Source: a virus. From it: a stretch of 60,306 bases of DNA. Where the stretch lies: positions 1 through 60,306 of IMG/VR virus record IMGVR_UViG_3300030406_001449. One strand, given 5' to 3'. Shown here in pieces: positions 26,231 to 32,084 of the stretch (position 1 is the first letter of the stretch; every line of letters starts with the position of its first letter). The notes beneath the pieces are model-generated. The model saw only the letters and a program-made list of their open reading frames with translations, did no database searches and was not told the DNA's origin. Position numbers and translations under genes: made by a program.

Positions 26231-26381
26231 AGTTTTTACTCCCTTGCTTTTCTTTTAGAATGGCTCTAGCTTTATCTATTGTTTCTTGACTAGCACCACC
26301 TAAAAAATAATTCATTGTAGAATTAGTATTGTCAAAAGTTTTGAGCCATTTTCTTAGTTCTTGTATAGTCCAGTTTTCCAT
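26223..26381 (-). CDS. Small helical protein, 52 aa
   Basis: Minus-strand frame from ATG at 26381: MENWTIQELRKWLKTFDNTN and a second helix SQETIDKARAILKEK. CAGGAGAAAAAACT precedes the ATG, the shared leader. It overlaps the zinc-ribbon gene by 8 bases. The palindrome R5 lies 15 bases upstream. Function unknown. Confidence 0.7.
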   Translation of the reverse strand: MENWTIQELRKWLKTFDNTNSTMNYFLGGASQETIDKARAILKEKQGSKNYD

Positions 26382-26395
26382 AGTTTTTTCTCCTG

Positions 26396-26415
26396 TCGTC
26401 GTAAGCTCACGACGA
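26396..26415. repeat. Dispersed palindrome, copy R5
   Basis: TCGTCGTAAGCTCACGACGA, identical to R2. The stop codon of the 120-residue gene (26407) lies inside this palindrome, giving the protein a Ser-Ser-Ser end. Confidence 0.85.
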
Positions 26416-26769
26416 ACTGTTAGTTAAGAATGCGACTTCTCGTTTTGCTTTGCGTTCCATATACCTCATCAAAGAGCCACATCTTATATACTCTTTCATA
26501 TCATCAGTATATAACCAACACTCAACTGGCTCACTAGGTCTGCATTGTGATTGATGTTTTGATGTTGACATTGAGTATCTACCTTTATTCCCTATCCACA
26601 TTCCAGCTTGTCTATCATAGATATACATTGGGAAGTGGTAGCCATAGCTGTATACGACATATAACCCGTCGTCATCAAATGACACTTTATTTTCTGCAAA
26701 GGTATTGCTACCCTCAAAGACTTTTAGTTCGTCAACATATTGACTTGCGTTTTTGTTTGCTACTTTCAT
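26407..26769 (-). CDS. Hypothetical protein, 120 aa, first gene of main early operon
   Basis: I start it at 26769 because GGAGCAAAACT lies just before that ATG, as in neighbouring genes; the frame is open to 26862 but that region reads as leader with palindrome R6. The product MKVANKNASQYVDELKVFEG has a beta-rich middle (SFDDDGLYVVYSYGYHFPMY) and a basic end. Promoter at 26870-26898 lies about 100 bases upstream. Function unknown. Confidence 0.75.
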   Translation of the reverse strand: MKVANKNASQYVDELKVFEGSNTFAENKVSFDDDGLYVVYSYGYHFPMYIYDRQAGMWIGNKGRYSMSTSKHQSQCRPSEPVECWLYTDDMKEYIRCGSLMRYMERKAKREVAFLTNSSS

Positions 26770-26797
26770 AGTTTTGCTCCATAGTTTTATTAGTTGC

Positions 26798-26817
26798 TCG
26801 TCGTGAGATGACGACGA
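26798..26817. repeat. Dispersed palindrome, copy R6
   Basis: TCGTCGTGAGATGACGACGA. In the 5' leader of the main early operon, between its promoter and first gene. Confidence 0.8.
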
Positions 26818-26869
26818 GAGTACATTAGTGCTAGATACAAAATTTAGATATGTTTCTACCACTATGACT

Positions 26870-26898
26870 ATTATACTATATGTAAAGTAATAGGTAAA
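26870..26898 (-). promoter_or_regulatory. Putative main early promoter (minus strand)
   Basis: Minus strand: TTTACC (26898-26893), 17-base spacer containing CTTTACATATA, then TATAAT (26875-26870). Predicted start about 26863, a leader of about 95 bases with palindrome R6, then the first gene at 26769. It would serve the leftward block. Confidence 0.6.
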
Positions 26899-27014
26899 GT
26901 TTGTAATCCATTTATTTACAACTAAATGAATTGAGATAAAACTACCATTACTAACACTACCACCACATCAACTAGAAACATATGACCAAAAATTACACGC
27001 AGTCTACGTTATTT

Positions 27015-27036
27015 TCACTATCTAAATCTCACTATC
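27015..27036. repeat. 22-bp direct repeat, copy 1
   Basis: TCACTATCTAAATCT-C-ACTATC; one mismatch to the copy at 27153-27174. The shorter word CACTATCT also occurs near 27688 and 27913. Confidence 0.75.
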
Positions 27037-27152
27037 GCACGAAAGATAAAGGATATCTGACGACCTGCACTTTAAGTTTTTTATTAGGATATAAACTTCA
27101 TTATCATTTGAAACTTAACTCTCTGCCTAGCGGGACAGCTTTGACTTTTATA

Positions 27153-27174
27153 TCACTATCTAAATCTTACTATC
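27153..27174. repeat. 22-bp direct repeat, copy 2
   Basis: TCACTATCTAAATCT-T-ACTATC. Spacing to copy 1 is 138 bases. Similar AACTTNA words follow both copies. Confidence 0.75.
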
Positions 27175-27416
27175 ATCTAAAAGTTAACTTCCAGCTCCCT
27201 GTACAGGCACAGAGTATTTTATGGTAGTGTATGACGCACAGCGATAAATACATTGTGATTAGAGTCCCGAGATGCTAAATCATCTTACTGTACATATTAT
27301 GGTATAAACTTTACATATAGAAAAACATAAGTAGCTGAGCTTCGGACAAATAGTGTACTTTTTGAGTTCAAAAAACTGGTTATTCCAAAATGGTAACTTG
27401 TTGTTTTTATTGTAGT

Positions 27417-27436
27417 TCGTCGTCAGTCGGCGACGG
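27417..27436. repeat. Dispersed palindrome, degenerate copy R7
   Basis: TCGTCGTCAGTCGGCGACGG; arms imperfect compared with other copies. In the non-coding region. Confidence 0.6.
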
Positions 27437-27505
27437 TTCTCGGTTCTAACTGGGTGTAGCTTTACATATAATACTGGAACTGGACTTATTGTTTTATGTA
27501 AAGTA

Positions 27506-27542
27506 AACCTAAGTGATTGTAATTATAAGAGATACTTAGGTT
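27506..27542. repeat. 9-bp inverted repeat beside an A/T tract
   Basis: AACCTAAGT (27506-27514) and ACTTAGGTT (27534-27542), perfect arms, 19-base loop. Followed at once by a long A/T-only stretch. Possible origin hairpin or operator. Confidence 0.6.
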
Positions 27543-27871
27543 ATTATTATATTATATATTATGTTTTTTACTTATTATTTCTTCAGTTCTTAAGTTCCTA
27601 GTTTTTTGATAGGACGATACCTTTCTGCAACGAATAATTACACCGCAAAAACAAGACGAAAGACCACAGAAAAACGAAAAGTTGCTCACTATCTAAAAAA
27701 AGAGGGAACTATGGAACTGGTTTTACATATCAAATACTTAAGTAGGAACTAAAATAGGAACTGAAGAGAACTTAAAATAAAAAAAATAGGAACTGAACTG
27801 ACTATCAAAGTAAATAGCCGATTTGAAAACTGGTTACACAAAAAAAACTGGCTATTAAATTTAAAAACAAC

Positions 27872-27899
27872 TTGACATAAACTTAAGTTTACATATAGT
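27872..27899 (+). promoter_or_regulatory. Sigma70-like promoter on the plus strand, antisense to early genes
   Basis: TTGACA, 16-base spacer, TATAGT. The -10 overlaps a TTTACATATA motif. It points toward genes that are on the minus strand, so the product would be an antisense or small RNA, a replication primer, or a long 5' leader for the structural block at 29841. Confidence 0.5.
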
Positions 27900-27957
27900 T
27901 TACTCTCTATGTACTCACTATCTTAGTACATTCGGAACTGGCGACAAAATTTGAGCC

Positions 27958-27991
27958 AAAAAAAGGGCGGTTAGATTTCTCTAACCACCCT
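27958..27991 (-). terminator. Rho-independent terminator for the 214-aa gene
   Basis: On the minus strand AGGGTGGTTAG (27991-27981), loop, CTAACCGCCCT (27974-27964), one G-T pair, followed by seven T (27964-27958). Begins about 25 bases after the stop at 28016. Confidence 0.8.
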
Positions 27992-28015
27992 AAAAACGTC
28001 CTTGTCAAGTCCTAA

Positions 28016-28660
28016 CTATTTCATATATTTTTTATTAATCTCAATTGCTTTATTATACATATCTAGCATTTCGATTGCATAGCCCTTATCACAAGCACCT
28101 TTTTTCATAGCATTCGACATTCTCTTATGTTCTCGCATAATATTAATTTCTGTTTGCTGTTCAAAGGTTTTACCCTCGTCGTCAGTTGACGACGGTGCTT
28201 TAGGTTCTACGGCAAGTTTTACCCAAGTCTTAAAACGTCCGCCTATAAACTTGAATAACTCACGACGAACACCCGAAAAACCCACCTCGTCGGACATTAT
28301 AGCCGAGTATATTTCCTCACCATGCGGTTGAGTTTTCCATTTTTTCTCATCCCATAATACCTTAGTAACCGTCAAATCGATTTCAGTATCACCGATTTTC
28401 TGTTTACCGAATTTAGGCATATGTTCGTCTTTATTAGCCCACTCAACGGCTAACAATTTAGTTACATCATTATAAAATGATATGCTTTCCTTGTTACCGC
28501 CTTTAGCTATGGGTTTAGAGTGTTGGTGCAAAGTCTTCTCGTACCATTTTGGCATTAAAGTATTTAGCACACGAACAGCACTTGTAACACTCATATTGAT
28601 TTCATGCTGTTTATTTTCCGCCGATAATATATCGGATATAGCTTTTTTTACTGTAGTCAT
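28016..28660 (-). CDS. Hypothetical early protein, 214 aa, monocistronic
   Basis: MTTVKKAISDILSAENKQHE, helical N-terminal region, a middle with VGFSGVRRELFKFIGGRFKTW, a polar linker SSTDDEG encoded by palindrome R8, and a helical end (INKKYMK). No family recognised. It has its own promoter (28776-28804) and terminator (27958-27991), so it is expressed apart from the other early genes, perhaps as a first-expressed host take-over or control protein (inference). Confidence 0.75.
   Translation of the reverse strand: MTTVKKAISDILSAENKQHEINMSVTSAVRVLNTLMPKWYEKTLHQHSKPIAKGGNKESISFYNDVTKLLAVEWANKDEHMPKFGKQKIGDTEIDLTVTKVLWDEKKWKTQPHGEEIYSAIMSDEVGFSGVRRELFKFIGGRFKTWVKLAVEPKAPSSTDDEGKTFEQQTEINIMREHKRMSNAMKKGACDKGYAIEMLDMYNKAIEINKKYMK
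28176..28195. repeat. Dispersed palindrome, copy R8
   Basis: TCGTCGTCAGTTGACGACGG, inside the 214-residue gene, encoding a Ser-Ser-Thr-Asp-Asp-Glu linker as R3 does in the VWA gene. Confidence 0.75.
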
Positions 28661-28677
28661 AGTCTTTCCTATAGTTG

Positions 28678-28697
28678 TCGTCGTGACCTCACGACGA
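28678..28697. repeat. Dispersed palindrome, copy R9
   Basis: TCGTCGTGACCTCACGACGA: near-perfect 9-base arms. In the 5' leader of the 214-residue gene, 18 bases from its start codon. Confidence 0.85.
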
Positions 28698-28707
28698 GGA
28701 CGACGAG

Positions 28708-28776
28708 GTTAGTATAAGCACATCTATATAAGCATGTGCGGTTTATGGTTATATAATGTTGCTAACCATGCTTATA
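28708..28776. repeat. Nested inverted repeats in leader of the 214-aa gene
   Basis: TATAAGCATG (28727-28736) pairs with CATGCTTATA (28767-28776), 10 perfect bases; GGTTAG (28708-28713) pairs with CTAACC (28762-28767); TATAAGCA occurs again at 28713-28720. The set lies just downstream of the promoter -10, where a repressor or RNA structure would act. Confidence 0.6.
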
Positions 28777-28804
28777 ATATAACAAATATAGATATATATG
28801 TAAA
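28776..28804 (-). promoter_or_regulatory. Putative promoter of the 214-aa gene
   Basis: Minus strand: TTTACA (28804-28799), 17-base spacer, TATATT (28781-28776). The -35 is part of an ACTTTACATATA motif. Confidence 0.55.
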
Positions 28805-28851
28805 GTTTTAAATACATTTAGTTGTAAGTTATTGATTTTATTAAGAAATTC

Positions 28852-28871
28852 ACGTCGTAGATTGACGACGA
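28852..28871. repeat. Dispersed palindrome, copy R10
   Basis: ACGTCGTAGATTGACGACGA; arms slightly degenerate. Intergenic, upstream of the promoter for the 214-residue gene. Confidence 0.65.
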
Positions 28872-29086
28872 TACCCTAAAAAACTGGTTATTTTTAGCCC
28901 ACCCCGCCCCGATACCCCAAAAATTACACACGCACACACTATCCTATATACATAGTAATTTACTCAAATAATTGGCAAAATATGTAAAGCCAAAGACCTA
29001 CCCTCGTTATATGTAAAGTAGCCCCCTATGAAATAAAAAGGCAAGTGCAAAAAAATTTTCTGCAAAATTTTGAAAAACCACTGGAC
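28872..29086. other. Intergenic stretch, no gene seen
   Basis: Contains AAACTGGTTA at 28881-28890 and two TATATGTAAAG motifs (28979-28990 and 29008-29019), both in the same orientation, plus A-rich runs. No credible coding frame. Confidence 0.6.
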
Positions 29087-29116
29087 AAAAAAACCCCCAG
29101 CAAATGTGGGGGAAAA
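29087..29116 (-). terminator. Rho-independent terminator after the 86-aa gene
   Basis: Minus strand: CCCCC (29112-29108), loop, GGGGG (29098-29094), then seven T. Lies about 70 bases downstream of the stop at 29181. Confidence 0.8.
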
Positions 29117-29180
29117 GAAAGTAACGACAATAAATAAATTAAACAACTCGAGGGGAGTATAAATCGCTACTATGTGAAAT

Positions 29181-29441
29181 CTATTCTAATATCTCTACCT
29201 CGTACATATCCACTATACATGATTTAAGTATTAAGTCTAGCCCACCCCAGCCATCATCTGAGGTGTAAGTATTACATAGTTTTACGCATTCTCTATCTTG
29301 ATGCAGTAAATATCCTATACTGTAAGCCAGGATATATTTTTCTTTTGTTATCTCTTCTATACTTTTCCATGAACTATCAGCCGTATGGTCTTTCCAAACT
29401 ATAATATATAATGGATAATTTGGTTTTTTATTCGTTTTCAT
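29181..29441 (-). CDS. Hypothetical early protein, 86 aa
   Basis: MKTNKKPNYPLYIIVWKDHT, compact alpha/beta, with CVKLCNTYTSDDGWGG and an acidic end. No family recognised. Overlaps the 102-residue gene by 14 bases and is followed by a terminator. With it forms a two-gene unit under the promoter at 29773-29800. Confidence 0.7.
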   Translation of the reverse strand: MKTNKKPNYPLYIIVWKDHTADSSWKSIEEITKEKYILAYSIGYLLHQDRECVKLCNTYTSDDGWGGLDLILKSCIVDMYEVEILE

Positions 29442-29736
29442 TTTCTACGACAACTTCTCCTGCTAATGTTTGTTTTATCATTCTCAAGTTTTTTAGTATG
29501 TCGTTAGGGTGAACTTCAATATGAGTTATACCATTTAAATCTGTGTGGATAATTTGTGCTTCTGAGTCAGATAATAAGCCTCTGTGATATAAACTATAAT
29601 AAGCATTTTCAAACTTCTTTTTAGCAGGACGAGATAGACCTAAGTAATAATATATAAATTGGTCTTGGTCTTCCTGAGTTTCTACATCAAATAAATCTAG
29701 ATGCAAAATTCCCTCTTTATTTAATTCCATTCTCAT
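29428..29736 (-). CDS. Hypothetical early protein, 102 aa
   Basis: MRMELNKEGILHLDLFDVET, then helical part FENAYYSLYHRGLLSDSEAQ and an acidic tail (VVVENENE). AGGATTTATT precedes the ATG. The first leftward gene next to the divergent promoter region, so probably expressed very early. Function unknown. Confidence 0.7.
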   Translation of the reverse strand: MRMELNKEGILHLDLFDVETQEDQDQFIYYYLGLSRPAKKKFENAYYSLYHRGLLSDSEAQIIHTDLNGITHIEVHPNDILKNLRMIKQTLAGEVVVENENE

Positions 29737-29758
29737 AATAAATCCTCATAGTATTTTG

Positions 29759-29787
29759 TTGTCAACCCCTACATTATATATTATACT
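29759..29787 (+). promoter_or_regulatory. Promoter of the rightward packaging/structural block
   Basis: TTGTCA (29759-29764), 17-base spacer, TATACT (29782-29787); predicted start about 29794, 47 bases before the terminase small subunit gene. Overlaps the leftward promoter. Confidence 0.6.
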
Positions 29788-29800
29788 CAGATTAAGTAAA
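29773..29800 (-). promoter_or_regulatory. Divergent leftward promoter for 102-aa and 86-aa genes
   Basis: Minus strand: TTTACT (29800-29795), 16-base spacer, TATAAT (29778-29773). It shares bases with the rightward promoter, so the two probably compete. Confidence 0.5.
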
Positions 29801-29840
29801 GTAAGCTGCAATTAATGTACATAGGTGTAAACAGCGACAC

Positions 29841-30431
29841 ATGCAAGAACATTCTGACCATCCAGTTATTGTGCCTCATATCGAAGAGGACATAGCATTA
29901 CCTAAAAATGCTCGTGAGGCTTTACCCGACATGTCTCCCGAGGAAGAACTTACCATGAGGTCTAACACTGTAAAGCTTATATCTGACTTAGCAGGTGAAA
30001 CTATAAAACCATCTCAAGAAAATATGGAAGAAGCAGAGGAAGTTGCTAAACAAATGATGGAAAAACCAGAGCTCAAACCAGATTTTGGCACTTATCCGAA
30101 TGAAACTATAGCGTATCTTGCTGGAATGGTAGCACAAACTAGCCATATGGTAGCTAAAGACCTTGCAGATATAAAATTATCAGTCTTAAATGGACTGCTG
30201 CAAGAAGCAACTCTTGCAAAATCATCAAGAGAACGCATAGCTGCGTGGAAAGCTATAGGTGAGGTAGATGGAGTTGACGCATTCAAGAAGAAAACTGAGG
30301 TAACACATATCAATAAGTCTGGTGAAGAGTTAGAAAAAGAACTTTTAGCTACGATTAATGAGCTAAAAGGCAAAGTTATCCACACTAAAGAGGTAGTTGA
30401 AGTCCAAGATGTGGAGTTTGAGGATGATTAG
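29841..30431 (+). CDS. terS: Probable terminase small subunit
   Basis: A 196-residue acidic helical protein directly before and overlapping the large terminase gene, where the small subunit lies in most tailed phages. The middle has helices suited to oligomer formation (DLADIKLSVLNGLLQEATL) with SSRERIAAWKAIGEV. The end is acidic. The small subunit would recognise phage DNA and regulate the large subunit. The start has no good Shine-Dalgarno, so the exact start is uncertain. The assignment rests on position and size. Confidence 0.7.
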   Translation: MQEHSDHPVIVPHIEEDIALPKNAREALPDMSPEEELTMRSNTVKLISDLAGETIKPSQENMEEAEEVAKQMMEKPELKPDFGTYPNETIAYLAGMVAQTSHMVAKDLADIKLSVLNGLLQEATLAKSSRERIAAWKAIGEVDGVDAFKKKTEVTHINKSGEELEKELLATINELKGKVIHTKEVVEVQDVEFEDD

Positions 30432-31947
30432 CCCCAAAGATTTAGAGTTATTAGAACAAGCACTCCCTCAAATGACTGAATCGGAGCGACAACGCAACTT
30501 AAAACTGTTATTAGACTACAAAGCAGAGCTTGTTAAGGAAGCTGGGGGTAAAACTTTCTTAGAATTTATTAAACATGTCTATCCAGACTACAAAGTAGGA
30601 GCACATCATGCAAAACTTGCTAAATTATTTGAAGAAATTGCTGAAGGGAAACGCAAAAGAGTCATTGTTAATATTGCACCACGTCATGGGAAGAGTGAGC
30701 TTATATCTTACCTCGCTCCTGCGTGGTTCTTGGGGAAACACCCAGCTAAGAAGGTCATCATGGCTTCGCACACTGCAGATTTGGCTGTCAACTTTGGTCG
30801 TAGGGTTCGAAATCTGGTTGGTTCGGACTCGTACAAGGATATTTTTCCGAATGTCTCGTTACAGGCGGACTCTAAGTCAGCATCCCGTTGGGGTACGAAC
30901 TTTAATGGCGAGTATTTTGCTATTGGTGTGGGGGGTGCTTTGGCTGGTCGTGGTGCCGACCTATTCATTATTGACGATCCTCACTCGGAGCAAGACGCTA
31001 AGTTAGGAAAACCTGATGTTTTTCTACCAGCATGGGAATGGTTTCAATCAGGACCCCTACAACGTCTAATGCCAGGAGGTGCTATCATTGTGGTGATGAC
31101 TCGTTGGTCGAAACTTGACCTAACAGGGCAGATTGTTAACCAAATGATAAAGAATGATGAGGTTGATGATTGGGAAGTAGTAGAGTTTCCAGCGATACTA
31201 GAGAAAGAAGGAGAAGAAGTAGCTTTGTGGCCTGAGTTCTGGCCATTAGAAGAACTTACAGCTAGACGTGCAGCTTTAGATATAAGATATTGGAACGCAC
31301 AGTATATGCAAAATCCAGTGTCTGAAGAAGGAGCTCTAATAAAAAGAGAGTGGTGGAATATGTGGGAAAAAGAGAACCCACCTAGCTGTGAATTTATTAT
31401 AATGACGCTTGATGCTGCTCAAGAAAAAAACAATCGTGCTGACTATAATGCTCTAACGACATGGGGGGTCTTTATGAATGAAGAGACTAACAATTACAAC
31501 ATTGTGTTACTGGATGCAATCAAACAAAGACTAGAGTTTCCAGAGCTCAAAGAGTTGTGTTTAGATGAATATAAATCATGGGAGCCAGATGCGTTTGTGG
31601 TAGAGAAGAAGTCTAATGGTGCTGCACTTTATCAAGAGTTTAGACGTATGGGGATTCCTGTAGGAGAGTTTACACCAAGCAAAGGACAGGATAAAATTAG
31701 TAGAGTGAACGCTGTATCTGACTTATTTAGTTCAGGTATAGTATGGGCACCAGACAGAAGATGGGCACATGAAGTAATTGAAGAATGTAATGATTTTCCA
31801 TCAGGTGCGAATGATGACCTAGTAGATGCGACAACGCTTGCCTTGATGAGATTCAGGCAGGGCGGATTTATTAGGTTGCCTAGTGACGAAGAAGATGACA
31901 TTCGAAGTTTAAGAAGGTACAATCAGAAACGTCTGTATGTTATTTAA
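30424..31947 (+). CDS. terL: Terminase large subunit
   Basis: I start at 30424 (overlap with the terS stop, GGAG upstream) rather than 30397, giving 507 residues. Walker A variant APRHGKSE at 85-92, Walker B LFIIDDPHSE about residue 180, and the nuclease Asp in IIMTLDAAQEK near 325, with the C-terminal pattern EKKSNGAALYQEFR, SKGQDKISRV and DDLVDATTLAL typical of phage terminases of the TIGR01630 type. It is the ATP-driven DNA packaging motor and headful or end-cutting nuclease, and works with the portal encoded at 32085. Confidence 0.95.
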   Translation: MISPKDLELLEQALPQMTESERQRNLKLLLDYKAELVKEAGGKTFLEFIKHVYPDYKVGAHHAKLAKLFEEIAEGKRKRVIVNIAPRHGKSELISYLAPAWFLGKHPAKKVIMASHTADLAVNFGRRVRNLVGSDSYKDIFPNVSLQADSKSASRWGTNFNGEYFAIGVGGALAGRGADLFIIDDPHSEQDAKLGKPDVFLPAWEWFQSGPLQRLMPGGAIIVVMTRWSKLDLTGQIVNQMIKNDEVDDWEVVEFPAILEKEGEEVALWPEFWPLEELTARRAALDIRYWNAQYMQNPVSEEGALIKREWWNMWEKENPPSCEFIIMTLDAAQEKNNRADYNALTTWGVFMNEETNNYNIVLLDAIKQRLEFPELKELCLDEYKSWEPDAFVVEKKSNGAALYQEFRRMGIPVGEFTPSKGQDKISRVNAVSDLFSSGIVWAPDRRWAHEVIEECNDFPSGANDDLVDATTLALMRFRQGGFIRLPSDEEDDIRSLRRYNQKRLYVI

Positions 31948-31961
31948 CAACGGAGATAATT

Positions 31962-32075
31962 ATGTTATATCAATTTATAAAAGAAAAAGCAGAATGGTTG
32001 ATGGCAAAGCAACAACAACACTGCCGCACAATTAATATTGTGTTATTAGTATTATTAATTATTTGTATATTATAG
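31962..32075 (+). CDS. Small membrane protein, 37 aa
   Basis: A short plus-strand frame, MLYQFIKEKAEWLMAKQQQH, then one transmembrane span INIVLLVLLIICI to the end. CGGAG lies 7 bases before the ATG. It fits exactly between terminase and portal. A tail-anchored peptide; could help lysis or membrane attachment, but no evidence beyond topology. Confidence 0.55.
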   Translation: MLYQFIKEKAEWLMAKQQQHCRTINIVLLVLLIICIL

Positions 32076-32084
32076 GAAAAAATT

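Larger units (their letters stand above)
26899..27957. other. Non-coding control region, possible replication origin
   Basis: About 1.06 kb with no credible gene. It holds a 22-bp direct repeat pair (27015 and 27153), copies of ACTTTACATATA-like motifs, repeated AAACTGGTTA and GGAACT words, palindrome R7, a 9-bp inverted repeat (27506-27542) next to an almost pure A/T tract (27541-27575), and a plus-strand promoter (27872-27899). Iterons, an A/T-rich stretch and inverted repeats together are typical of phage origins; this is inference. Confidence 0.5.

Noticed and set aside
26982-27227. Plus-strand frame of 81 codons in the control region
   Set aside because: No ribosome site, biased residues (Leu, Ser, Tyr, Lys), overlaps direct repeats; better explained as non-coding.
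27365-27395. tRNA-like T-arm (GAGTTCAAAAAACTGG)
   Set aside because: No acceptor stem, anticodon arm or D-arm could be drawn around it.
18568-28871. CRISPR array
   Set aside because: The repeats are palindromes of 20 bp at irregular distances of hundreds to thousands of bases, with no spacers and no cas genes; the Cas4-like nuclease is a usual phage RecB-type enzyme.
28964-29146. Minus-strand frame of 60 codons, hydrophobic
   Set aside because: It runs across a clear rho-independent terminator and has no ribosome site.
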